From Larkinella rosea (GTDB taxonomy: Bacteria > Bacteroidota > Bacteroidia > Cytophagales > Spirosomataceae): 64,000 nt of DNA. Position 1 is the first letter of the stretch. The number at the start of each line of letters is the position of its first letter. A program made the position numbers and the translations under genes. Of the stretch, positions 24,366 through 32,791 are shown piece by piece. The notes beneath the pieces were generated by a model. It was not told the origin of the DNA and did no database searches. It saw only the letters and a list, made by a program, of their open reading frames with translations. The stretch covers positions 124,001-188,000 of the forward strand of contig NZ_RQJO01000016.1 in NCBI RefSeq assembly GCF_003858635.1, given 5' to 3'.

Positions 24366-25862
24366 TCAGAACTGAAAGTAAATGAACGAGTTGCTGCTTT
24401 TCTGCGTCAGAATCAGTAAAATCAGCATTCCGGTCCAGATCAGACTCAACAGCCACCACGGCATCCGTTTCCCCAATTGCACCAGCGACGAATCGCGCAT
24501 GAGCCAATGGCAGGCAATCAGCACCACCGTTACCGAACTGACTTTCAGGATGTCGAGCGAAGTCAGCAGGGCCGGGCCGTCGGGAATGACGCCAAGCATG
24601 CACAGCAGAATCTTCATCGCGCTGCCGAAGTCGGGCGCCCGGAAAAATACCCAGGTGATATCGACCAGCAAAAGCGTTAACAACGCCAGTCCGAAATCCC
24701 GAAACTTTCCGTTCAGCGAAACCGGCACCATCGATGCCTGTGCCATCGACTCGGTCAGTCCCGGATCAGCCTGATTTTTTCCGGCAAAACTCCGCTGGCG
24801 TTGGCCGGTCCACTCCCGAATGAGTCGTTCGGCACACAGAAAAATACCGTGCAAACCGCCCCAGATTACGAAATTCCAGGACGCTCCGTGCCATAAACCA
24901 CCCAATAACATCGTGATCATCAGGTTGATGTACGTTCTGACGTTGCCTTTTCGGTTTCCACCCAGTGGAATGTACAGGTAATCGCGCAGCCAGGTTGAGA
25001 GCGTAATATGCCACCGGCGCCAGAAATCGGAGAAACCGATGGCTGCGTACGGATACCGGAAATTGTCGGGCAAAATGAAGCCCAGACACAGCGAAATACC
25101 GATGGCGCAGGTCGAATAACCCGCAAAATCGCAGAAAATCTGTCCCGAAAACGCCATCACGCCCATCCACGCATCCAGCGGCTGTACCGGAAACGGCACG
25201 CCAAAAACCGTATCGGCGGAACTGGCCAGCAACGTATCGGCCACCACCACTTTCATGAACAACCCGAGCGACAGCAAAAACAGACCCCAGGTCATTTGTT
25301 GCGATGTAGCGCGGTGCGGTTTTCTGAACTGCGGAATCAGGTCCTCAGGCCGGACAATCGGCCCCGCGACGAGGTGCGGAAAATACGTCACGAACAGCGC
25401 AAAATTCAGGAACGACGGTTCCGGATCGGTTTTCCGACGGTACACATCCAGCGTGTACGACAGGGTTACGAAGGTGTAAAAGGAAATCCCGACCGGTAGG
25501 ATTATATCGGGTTTGACGGCCTGAAAAGCGATTCCGACCGAGGACAATAAGAGCGTAAAATTTTCCAGCAAAAAACCGCCGTATTTAAAATAACTCAGCA
25601 TGCCCAGATTTAGTACCAGGCTGATGGTCAGGAGCAGTTTTCGCGGCATAGGCCGTTGTTCGCGGGAAATCAGCCGGGCCGCGTAGAAATCCACCACTGT
25701 GGAAAGCCAGAGCAGCAGAATGAACGGCGGGTTCCAAAGGGCGTAGAATAAATAACTGGCCAGCAGTAAATTAACCTTTTTGACCTTCCACGGCAAAGGC
25801 AAATTGTGTAGCACCAGCAGCAAAACGAAGAAGAGGGCGAAACTGTAGGAGTTGAAAACCAT
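24366..25862 (-). CDS. MBOAT-family O-acyltransferase (AlgI-like)
   Basis: A 498-aa polytopic membrane protein with about ten to twelve helices. The two family histidines are present: His285 in W-R-R-W-H-I-T-L-S and His321 in G-G-L-W-H-G-A-S-W. AlgI/DltB-type MBOATs carry an acyl group (usually acetyl) across the inner membrane so that a periplasmic partner can put it on a polysaccharide. The gene just upstream, 12 bases away, encodes a membrane-anchored SGNH-like protein, which supplies that partner. The target exopolysaccharide or cell-wall glycan is unknown. Confidence 0.9.
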   Translation of the reverse strand: MVFNSYSFALFFVLLLVLHNLPLPWKVKKVNLLLASYLFYALWNPPFILLLWLSTVVDFYAARLISREQRPMPRKLLLTISLVLNLGMLSYFKYGGFLLENFTLLLSSVGIAFQAVKPDIILPVGISFYTFVTLSYTLDVYRRKTDPEPSFLNFALFVTYFPHLVAGPIVRPEDLIPQFRKPHRATSQQMTWGLFLLSLGLFMKVVVADTLLASSADTVFGVPFPVQPLDAWMGVMAFSGQIFCDFAGYSTCAIGISLCLGFILPDNFRYPYAAIGFSDFWRRWHITLSTWLRDYLYIPLGGNRKGNVRTYINLMITMLLGGLWHGASWNFVIWGGLHGIFLCAERLIREWTGQRQRSFAGKNQADPGLTESMAQASMVPVSLNGKFRDFGLALLTLLLVDITWVFFRAPDFGSAMKILLCMLGVIPDGPALLTSLDILKVSSVTVVLIACHWLMRDSSLVQLGKRMPWWLLSLIWTGMLILLILTQKSSNSFIYFQF

Positions 25863-25874
25863 GATCGTTTGGAG

Positions 25875-26957
25875 CTATTGGTGGGTGGAAAGAGAAGCCG
25901 TTGTTGCGGGTACTTTCGCCCCGTTCACATTGATTGGCCAGCCGGTTTTCTGCTGCAGAATCGGAATAAAATCCTCCGTAAAGGTGATGGCATCCTTCGG
26001 TGCCAGGTGGGACCATTCCGGGCATTGGTATTTAGACAAAACCGGGTAATCTTCAAAATGAATGCCCGCCGTTTGCGTATGCGCCAGCAGCCGGTCCCAG
26101 TATTTTTCGCGGGGATAGCCCATTTTTTCGGCTTCGCGGAACGGCCCGTCCGACGGCATCCGCACAAAAATAACCTTACCGCCCCGCGCCCGAATCCGAT
26201 CAACCGACTGTTTTACCGAGTTTAAAATGGCCGTTAGCAGCGGCCCGTCGACCCCCTGTTTGGGGCTGTGGCTGCCAATTTCCAGCCACATCGCTTTTAC
26301 CTGATTTTGAATGGATGTGTCGGCCACCATCGCGTCCGTCATCACATTCTGCCGGTCGAACCGGGTCACCGAAAATTCCTTCGGGAATTTGGGGCCGCCC
26401 CAGGTGTCGGGCCGGGGCGGAATCGGCAGGTCCGTCAGCAAGGGCTGGAGCGACAGTCGTTCTTCATCCAGGAAGTACAGATGGTCTTCCAGCAAGTGAT
26501 TGATGTGGAAACTGAGTTGTTGCGAAAGCGACCATTTGGGGTAAAATTCGACCCGTTTGGTGGCCTCCCGTTCCGGAAATGAACCGTCGGGCGTAAAGAA
26601 AAGCCCTTCGGTCACGTCGATAATCACCGTGCCTTTAAAGTTTGGATCGTTCGCGAGGTCGTTTAGCAAGGGGCGGGGCGAGGTTCCGACCAGCGCCAGC
26701 TGCACCGGTTTTTCGCCGGTGACGCGCTGCCAGGCAGCCAGATCGAGGTCAAATTTAACCCGCGAAGAACCGATCAGAACCGGTCGCGACGGACTGGTTT
26801 GGTAGATCTCCTTCCGGGTGTGCGCCCAAAGGCTTTCGTCGTCATTGTACGAAAGCGCGAGATGTTGACTGCGCCAGTACAACTCCCAGCCAATCACAAA
26901 AGTCAGGACAGAAATCAGCGTCAGAACGCTCGCTTTTGAAAAGTGATTCATGTGCAT
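25875..26957 (-). CDS. Membrane-anchored SGNH-like acetyltransferase partner
   Basis: A 360-aa protein with one N-terminal membrane helix (residues about 10-28). The SGNH fold is suggested by L-I-G-S-S-R (61-66), where the Ser corresponds to the nucleophile, by G-G-K-V-I-F-V-R-M-P (block III-like), and by a C-terminal W-S-H-L-A-P-K-D-A near residue 320 that could provide the catalytic His. Proteins of this kind (compare AlgJ/AlgX and PatB) take acetyl from an MBOAT and transfer it to polysaccharide in the periplasm. It lies immediately upstream of the MBOAT gene, so the pair should be one operon. Confidence 0.75.
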   Translation of the reverse strand: MHMNHFSKASVLTLISVLTFVIGWELYWRSQHLALSYNDDESLWAHTRKEIYQTSPSRPVLIGSSRVKFDLDLAAWQRVTGEKPVQLALVGTSPRPLLNDLANDPNFKGTVIIDVTEGLFFTPDGSFPEREATKRVEFYPKWSLSQQLSFHINHLLEDHLYFLDEERLSLQPLLTDLPIPPRPDTWGGPKFPKEFSVTRFDRQNVMTDAMVADTSIQNQVKAMWLEIGSHSPKQGVDGPLLTAILNSVKQSVDRIRARGGKVIFVRMPSDGPFREAEKMGYPREKYWDRLLAHTQTAGIHFEDYPVLSKYQCPEWSHLAPKDAITFTEDFIPILQQKTGWPINVNGAKVPATTASLSTHQ

Positions 26958-27119
26958 TTATTTATATCTTGCTGTCAATCAGCTTAGTCGAAATAATTTA
27001 CGGAAGAGGAAACACGCAAGCGTACATTATTTATTAATCGGTAATAATAGCGGTTTTTCTCCCGCGCAATAGCCCATCCGGTTTTCTTTCCGTACTAATC
27101 AGGAACGAATCGACTGAAG

Positions 27120-28295
27120 ATGAAAAATGCTGCGATCTATTTCCGGGAACTGCGAACGGGGGCGGTTTTAACCACGGTTTTCTTTGCCCTTTTCCTCTAT
27201 TACAACCGGCAATTACCACTCACCGAACTCCTGCCGGACAGTCCTTTTTTTATCGCTCTATTCTTTCTGACGTTTACGATTGGCCAGCCGCAAGTCTCGG
27301 AGCAACTGAAGCAGAAAATTGGCGGCTGTCTGGAACGGGCCGCTGCGCTACCGGTTTTGCTGATTGGCCTGCTGTATGCGTATCTCGGATTTCACGGACA
27401 CGCGCCGTTCAAAGGTTCGGCCGCGTTGTTTTTCTTTTACCTGCTGTTTCCGGTACTCGGTTTTCTGGCGTACAAAAAACCGCATCAACCTGTCAACTGG
27501 ACCGATTTTATCATCTATTTCCTCTTCCTGATTCCGGCCACGTCGATTTCATTCGGCACCAAAACCAACCTGCCGTTCAACGGGTCGGGTTTCAGTAATG
27601 TGCTCAAATTCGTGCTGATTCTGACGGCGGTTTACAGTTTTAGCACCATCCGTCACCTGCCCGACATCGGTTTTTTTCCGACGTTCAACTGGAAATACTT
27701 AAAAACCGCCATTGGCGTCTGGCTGGCGTTCATTGCCCTAACCACGGTCATTGCAACCGCCAGCGGTTTTTTGAAAACCGGCGGGTACGAACCGCTTTCC
27801 CTGGGTTTAATGCCCGTGGCGGTTGGCGAACTGGTGCGGATTTTCTTCGGGACGGCCCTGTTCGAAGAAGTCTTTCTGCGGGGGATTTTGCAGAATATGC
27901 TGGCGCGAAAAATCACGGAATCCGGCGTCTGGAAAACCTATTGGAAATGGGGCTTTGCGGTTTTTCTGCTGCTGTCGCTGCTCACCGGTTACCTGATGCA
28001 TCCGACGCTACTCTGGGTGCCGGTGCTGATTACGGTTTTGCTATTTCTGGCGGCTTATTTCATCGAAAACAAGGCGATTTTGCACGGTCCGTATACCTCG
28101 CTGGCAATCACGAGTGTGTTTTTTGGACTGGTTCATTTTCACGCGGGTTCGCTGGTTTTTGTGGGCTTGGCCAGCATCGCAGGTTGGGGGTACGGCTACA
28201 CCTACCTCAAAACCAAAAACGTCTTTTATGCGGCTCTGGTCCACACGCTGGTCAATGCGTCGGAGTTTTTGTTTCAGTTGGACGGTTTGAAATGA
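27120..28295 (+). CDS. CPBP-family intramembrane metalloprotease
   Basis: A 391-aa inner-membrane protein with about ten helices. The CPBP/Rce1 motifs are present: E-E-V-F-L-R at 249-254, F-G-L-V-H-F-H, and A-L-V-H-T-L-V-N near the C-terminus, giving the two glutamates and two histidines used for catalysis. These enzymes cleave membrane-associated substrates, and several bacterial relatives protect against or process peptide bacteriocins. The gene is transcribed away from the acyltransferase pair. Substrate unknown. Confidence 0.87.
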   Translation: MKNAAIYFRELRTGAVLTTVFFALFLYYNRQLPLTELLPDSPFFIALFFLTFTIGQPQVSEQLKQKIGGCLERAAALPVLLIGLLYAYLGFHGHAPFKGSAALFFFYLLFPVLGFLAYKKPHQPVNWTDFIIYFLFLIPATSISFGTKTNLPFNGSGFSNVLKFVLILTAVYSFSTIRHLPDIGFFPTFNWKYLKTAIGVWLAFIALTTVIATASGFLKTGGYEPLSLGLMPVAVGELVRIFFGTALFEEVFLRGILQNMLARKITESGVWKTYWKWGFAVFLLLSLLTGYLMHPTLLWVPVLITVLLFLAAYFIENKAILHGPYTSLAITSVFFGLVHFHAGSLVFVGLASIAGWGYGYTYLKTKNVFYAALVHTLVNASEFLFQLDGLK

Positions 28296-28311
28296 TTTCG
28301 TTAAATAGCGT

Positions 28312-28339
28312 CGTTCAGGTCGCATCGCGACCTGGAACG
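28312..28339. repeat. Hairpin downstream of the CPBP gene
   Basis: CGTTCAGGTCGC and GCGACCTGGAACG pair over almost the whole length around ATC, with one bulged G. It starts 17 bases after the protease stop. It has no T run, so it may be a REP-like element or a 3'-end-stabilising hairpin. It does not share sequence with the GTCCGTG-type REPs elsewhere in the window. Confidence 0.5.
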
Positions 28340-28433
28340 GTCCACTGGGTTTATTTTCAAAAAAAGTTTGATCACGTTGTCCAATTCTGAAAACTCGGTT
28401 GTCAATGGGTTTTAACAACTGAATTTCATCAAA

Positions 28434-28886
28434 ATGGAACAACGACTGAATGTCCACGAAAAAGGACAAGGTGCCCTGAAAACGCTTTTCGGTATTGGCG
28501 GTTATCTGAAAAAATCGCCCGTTGAAGAAGCGCTGCAGCTATTGGTTTATTTCCGGGTTTCCCAAATCAACGGCTGTGCCTATTGCCTGGATATGCACTA
28601 CAAAGATGCGCGGGCCAAGGGCGAAACCGAACAGCGGCTGTACGGTTTAAGTGCCTGGCAGGAATCCCCCTACTACACGGAGCGCGAGCGGGCCGCTTTA
28701 GCCTGGGCGGAGGCCATAACCCAATGCACGGCACCGGATGCGGTGTATCATCGGGCAAAAGAGCAGTTTACGGACGAGGAATTGATCGATCTGACGCTGG
28801 CCATTTCGAGCATCAACACCTGGAACCGCTTTAATCTGGCCTTTCCAAACATGCCGGGGACGTACCAGGTTGGCCAGTTTGGTTGA
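28434..28886 (+). CDS. Carboxymuconolactone decarboxylase/AhpD-family protein
   Basis: A 150-aa all-helical protein of the CMD/AhpD superfamily. The redox motif C-A-Y-C with a following histidine (Cys48, Cys51, His55 in C-A-Y-C-L-D-M-H) matches the peroxidase-active AhpD-like branch rather than the decarboxylase branch. It is followed closely by a YCII/DGPF gene and an ECF sigma factor, a neighbourhood typical of ECF42-type systems. It probably takes part in peroxide or thiol stress. Confidence 0.87.
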   Translation: MEQRLNVHEKGQGALKTLFGIGGYLKKSPVEEALQLLVYFRVSQINGCAYCLDMHYKDARAKGETEQRLYGLSAWQESPYYTERERAALAWAEAITQCTAPDAVYHRAKEQFTDEELIDLTLAISSINTWNRFNLAFPNMPGTYQVGQFG

Positions 28887-28940
28887 TGCAACGAGTAAAT
28901 TTTCCATTTGAAGACCTTCCATGCAATTAAAAAAAGCGTC

Positions 28941-29291
28941 ATGAACGAATTTTTGTTAGCGATTCACCGGGATCTGAGCAGCAAAGACGCCAGTCCCTCG
29001 CCCGAACAAATGCAGGCAGCCATCAAGCCATTTCAGGATTGGATTGGCAGCATTGCCGCCCAGAACAAACTGGTAGCTCCGCCCAAACGCTGGGATACCG
29101 ATGGGCGGGTTGTCAAGCAAAACAACACGGTTTTAAACGGCCCTTACGCCGAAATCAAGGAATCGCTGGGTGGTTTGTTTTTGATCCGGGCCGCTGATTA
29201 CGACGAAGCCGTTGAAATCGCCAAGGGATGCCCGATCATTCAGTGGGGCGCCGTCGTGGAGGTGCGAATGGCAATTCCACCGACGCAGTAA
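28941..29291 (+). CDS. YCII-related/DGPF-domain protein
   Basis: The ATG at 28941 gives a 116-aa protein that starts M-N-E-F-L-L-A-I-H-R-D. An in-frame ATG at 28908 is possible but adds unconserved sequence. It has the ferredoxin-like YCII fold with V-L-N-G-P-Y-A-E-I-K-E in place of the usual DGPF loop and G-G-L-F-L-I following. DGPF proteins are encoded next to ECF42-type sigma factors, exactly as here (49 bases to the sigma gene). Their biochemical role is still unclear. Confidence 0.85.
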   Translation: MNEFLLAIHRDLSSKDASPSPEQMQAAIKPFQDWIGSIAAQNKLVAPPKRWDTDGRVVKQNNTVLNGPYAEIKESLGGLFLIRAADYDEAVEIAKGCPIIQWGAVVEVRMAIPPTQ

Positions 29292-29340
29292 ATTAACCGC
29301 CGTGCCTTTGTATCTTTACAAAGGCACTTTTTTTGAACCG

Positions 29341-30657
29341 ATGGAAGAACAAATCCTTTTGCCCCATTTGTTCCGAACCGAATACCGGAATATTGTTGGG
29401 GTTCTTTGTTATTTGTTTGGTATTGAACACATTGCCATTGCGGAAGACATTGTAAGCGATACGTTTCTGGCGGCCACCGAAGTCTGGGCCATGCAGGGAT
29501 TACCCGAAAATCCGACCGGCTGGCTCTACACGGTTGCTAAAAACAAAACCAAGAATTACTTAAAACGGAATTCGCTTTTTGAGCAGAAAATTTCGGCCGA
29601 ACTCCACTACAATTCCCCCAAAACCGAAGAAATTGAAATCGATCTGTCTTATAAAAACATTGCCGACAGCCAACTGGCAATGATCTTTACGGTTTGCAAT
29701 CCCGCTATTTCCAACGAATCCCAAATTGCTCTGGCGTTGAATCTGCTGTGCGGTTTTGGCATTCCGGAAATCGCCGACGCTTTTTTAACCAATAAAGAAG
29801 TCATTTATAAACGACTCAACCGGGCCAAGGAAAAACTGAAAGAGGCTCACCTAAAAATTGAACCGCCGACACGTTCGGAAATCAATAACCGCCTGGAAAC
29901 GGTTTTAACCACGCTCTATCTGCTGTTTTCCGAAGGTTATTATTCGACCTCCCAAAACACCACGTTACGCAAAGAGTTATGTGCCGAAGCGATGCGGCTG
30001 ACTCATTTACTGGTCGACCATGAAATCACCCATAAACCGGCCACCAATGCATTACTTTCCCTGATGTGTTTTCATTCCTCCCGGTTCGATGCCCGAACCA
30101 ACGAAAACGGCGAAACCATTCTCTACGAAGATCAGGACGAAACGCTTTGGAATAAAGAACTCATCGACCAGGGAACCTACTTTCTAAATAGGGCATCGAC
30201 GGGCAATCAGGTATCGAAATTTCACCTGGAAGCGGGAATCGCTTACTGGCATACGCAAAAAGAAAATACGGATGAAAAATGGGAGAATATTCTGCAACTT
30301 TACAATAACTTACTGATTCTGGAATATTCACCCATTGCCGCTTTAAACCGGACATTTGCCGTAGCTAAAACCAGCGGGAATCAGGCGGCCATTGTCGAAG
30401 CCGAAAAATTAAAACTCACGACCAATCACTTTTATTATTCACTGTTAGGCCACTTATATTCGGAGATTGATAGTAACTTAGCAGTGCAACATTTTGAAAC
30501 CGCTTTGCAGCTTGCTACTTCCAGTTCAGACAAGGCAACTATGCTCAAATACATTGGTCAGCTGAAAACCGCAATAACGCCCACTACTGACCTTTTGCAG
30601 GCAAGAATCGAATGGGCGGCTGAAAATGAGATACAAAGTTCAATTTTGATCAGGTAA
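29341..30657 (+). CDS. ECF42-type RNA polymerase sigma factor with long C-terminal extension
   Basis: The ATG at 29341 gives a 438-aa protein. Residues about 1-90 form sigma region 2 (D-I-V-S-D-T-F-L-A-A, W-L-Y-T-V-A-K-N), and about 120-190 form region 4 (I-A-L-A-L-N, I-P-E-I-A-D-A-F-L-T as the helix-turn-helix). The remaining 240 or so residues are helical and end in TPR-like repeats. That extension and the adjacent DGPF gene are the marks of group ECF42, which works without a classical anti-sigma factor. The stop codon overlaps the ATG of a 57-aa peptide gene (TAATG). The gene is richer in A+T than the window average. Confidence 0.87.
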   Translation: MEEQILLPHLFRTEYRNIVGVLCYLFGIEHIAIAEDIVSDTFLAATEVWAMQGLPENPTGWLYTVAKNKTKNYLKRNSLFEQKISAELHYNSPKTEEIEIDLSYKNIADSQLAMIFTVCNPAISNESQIALALNLLCGFGIPEIADAFLTNKEVIYKRLNRAKEKLKEAHLKIEPPTRSEINNRLETVLTTLYLLFSEGYYSTSQNTTLRKELCAEAMRLTHLLVDHEITHKPATNALLSLMCFHSSRFDARTNENGETILYEDQDETLWNKELIDQGTYFLNRASTGNQVSKFHLEAGIAYWHTQKENTDEKWENILQLYNNLLILEYSPIAALNRTFAVAKTSGNQAAIVEAEKLKLTTNHFYYSLLGHLYSEIDSNLAVQHFETALQLATSSSDKATMLKYIGQLKTAITPTTDLLQARIEWAAENEIQSSILIR

Positions 30658-30830
30658 TGAACGAAAATCAACTGCCGTTTAAAAACCGCTTCTGGTTAAA
30701 AGTCCTTCTGATCGCTTTTGTGCTTGCCGTTTCGGTTGCCAATATTTATCTCAGCAAGCGCCCGAAGCATTCCGTGAGTTACCTGGAATTATCAACGCTG
30801 GAACTCCTTTCCGAATTTGATGACTATTAA
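30657..30830 (+). CDS. Small NVEALA-like exported peptide
   Basis: A 57-codon gene whose ATG shares a base with the sigma-factor stop (TAATG), with AGG just upstream, so it is likely translated by coupling. The product has a basic start, one hydrophobic segment (residues about 14-32), and a short tail containing Y-L-E-L-S-T-L-E-L-L-S-E-F-D-D-Y. This layout (signal-like helix plus a leucine-rich acidic tail) resembles the NVEALA short peptides of Bacteroidota (consensus near L-x-L-x-N-V-E-A-L-A), though the match is loose. It precedes an O-antigen-ligase-like gene by 77 bases. Function unknown. Confidence 0.55.
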   Translation: MNENQLPFKNRFWLKVLLIAFVLAVSVANIYLSKRPKHSVSYLELSTLELLSEFDDY

Positions 30831-30907
30831 AAAGAGTGCAAACTGAGTAAAAAGCGGACCATTCGTATCCCTAAACATCTTCGCTATTCGGAATCGATAC
30901 TTTTACC

Positions 30908-32761
30908 ATGCGAGAATTAAGCAGACAAATTCAGAAGTCACTGGTGATTTGGCAGAATTTATTCCTTATACCATTGCTTCTCACTCCACTGCTATCGTTG
31001 TATATCCAACCATTTATTGAATTTAATGATCTTTATTTCCTGAATATAAAAGCCCATTTCTTTAATGTTACTCCTCCCCTGTTCGTTGTTCTATTTTTCA
31101 CTTACGCCGTCGTTTATAAAATCACTTTACACATTAACCGAATCGATTTTCTTCTTCTGGCTTATGGTTTATATAGTTACCTGAATTACGCTGTTCTTGG
31201 TTACGGATATAATGAAATCCTGATCACCTTCCTTTTATCCATTGCAATCGCACTCCTTTTAAAGCAATTATTTTCTCAGAGTCAGTTTGGCATTTACATT
31301 CAGTACGGTTGCTTCCTTCTGCTGATCTTTCTCGGTTTGTTTGAAGTGGTAAACGGAGAGCTTCAACTGATGGGAGTTAAACCCAGCCATCATAAACTAT
31401 TCAACCTGACCGGTACGTTCATGAATCCCGGTCCTTACGCCATTTTTTTAAGTCCCGTTTTTATTCTTTCGCTGGCAATTATTCTGTTTCCGCCTACGCA
31501 GCCGGTTTTATCAAAACTACTTGTCATCACAAGCTGGTTTTCGCTCGTTGCCATCAGTTGTATCCTACCAGCCACGCAATCCCGTTCTGCCTGGATTGGG
31601 ACGTTTGCCGGTTCATTATTAGTGGTTTATCTAAAATACAAGACCGAATTTTGGGCTTTGTACGCAAAGACGAAAATCGCTGCCCGACTCGGTATTGGTA
31701 TTGCCATCTCCCTTTTGTTGACCACCGGATCGGTTCTACTTTATCATTATAAACCGGAGTCTGTCGATGGCAGGGCGTTAGTTTGGCGCATCGGCTCGGG
31801 TTTATTCAATCAGAACATTGTTTTCGGAATCGGTTTTGAGCAATTCAAGGCCAATTTTGGGCATTTACAAAGTGAATTTATAGAATCGCACCTGAACGAT
31901 CCATCGCTGATTGAGCGGGCCGATTATGTGCCGTATACATTCAATGATTACCTCCAGATCTTGATCGAAAATGGCCTGGTTGGGCTGGCTCTATTTGGCA
32001 TTCTACTGATTTTAACATTCCGAAAAGGGTTTCAGCAAATTCGCACAGAATCACCTTTTCTCATCGGATCAATGGGAGCTTTAGTATCGCTTGGTATCGC
32101 CGGTTTTTTCTCCTATCCTTTCGAAGTCCCCATCATCTGGTTCATATTTTTATTTTTCATCAGCATCATTTCATTTCTGTCAAAAGATAAAACCATATTC
32201 GTAAGCGGCCAGTCGTTCCACTTAAAACTGATTGCCGTTGTGGCTATTTACCTGATGATCCTGGTCCTGAAAAATGAAATTCATTTGATTAAAGCCCAGG
32301 CAAACTGGAGAAACGCACGGAATTTACTTTCCAGTCGCGCCTATAAAAAATCGGAAGAAGCCTACCGGGAAACATTGACCGAATTACCCGACCGACCGGG
32401 TGCTTTGTTAGGATATGGCAAAGCCTTGTATATGACCGGGAAGTTTGCGCAAAGTGCGACGGTTCTTGAAAAGGCCTCGACCCGGATTTCAGATCCATTT
32501 CTTTATATAAATCTGGGCAATACGTATTTAAAACTGAATCGGGTTAACGAATCCGAAAAAGCGTATAAAAAAGCGATTTTAATCATTCCGAATCGTTTAT
32601 ATCCACGGTATTTATTGGCAAAAATGTACCAGCAAACGGGTAATTTGGCCAGCGCAAAAACGGTGGCCGACCACATCGTAAAGATGCCCGTTCCCGTGTC
32701 GTCACCGGCATCCCGGCAAATTCTGGACGAAATGAAAAAACTGCGGATTAAAACGAATTGA
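30908..32761 (+). CDS. O-antigen ligase/polymerase-family membrane protein with C-terminal TPRs
   Basis: A 617-aa protein with about twelve hydrophobic helices up to residue 460 and the Wzy/WaaL-type periplasmic loop, recognisable from T-F-M-N-P-G-P-Y-A, Q-S-R-S-A-W-I-G and F-N-D-Y-L-Q-I-L-I-E-N-G-L. The C-terminal 130 residues contain TPR-like repeats (A-Y-K-K-S-E-E-A-Y, L-L-G-Y-G-K-A-L, Y-I-N-L-G-N-T-Y-L-K-L-N). Such fusions are common in Bacteroidota and may transfer glycans to protein or lipid. The gene is strongly AT-rich, unlike flanking metabolic genes. It is followed 30 bases later by a transglutaminase-like lipoprotein. Confidence 0.82.
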   Translation: MRELSRQIQKSLVIWQNLFLIPLLLTPLLSLYIQPFIEFNDLYFLNIKAHFFNVTPPLFVVLFFTYAVVYKITLHINRIDFLLLAYGLYSYLNYAVLGYGYNEILITFLLSIAIALLLKQLFSQSQFGIYIQYGCFLLLIFLGLFEVVNGELQLMGVKPSHHKLFNLTGTFMNPGPYAIFLSPVFILSLAIILFPPTQPVLSKLLVITSWFSLVAISCILPATQSRSAWIGTFAGSLLVVYLKYKTEFWALYAKTKIAARLGIGIAISLLLTTGSVLLYHYKPESVDGRALVWRIGSGLFNQNIVFGIGFEQFKANFGHLQSEFIESHLNDPSLIERADYVPYTFNDYLQILIENGLVGLALFGILLILTFRKGFQQIRTESPFLIGSMGALVSLGIAGFFSYPFEVPIIWFIFLFFISIISFLSKDKTIFVSGQSFHLKLIAVVAIYLMILVLKNEIHLIKAQANWRNARNLLSSRAYKKSEEAYRETLTELPDRPGALLGYGKALYMTGKFAQSATVLEKASTRISDPFLYINLGNTYLKLNRVNESEKAYKKAILIIPNRLYPRYLLAKMYQQTGNLASAKTVADHIVKMPVPVSSPASRQILDEMKKLRIKTN

Positions 32762-32791
32762 TGGTGAAATTACTTTCAAAAACCGGTTTAT

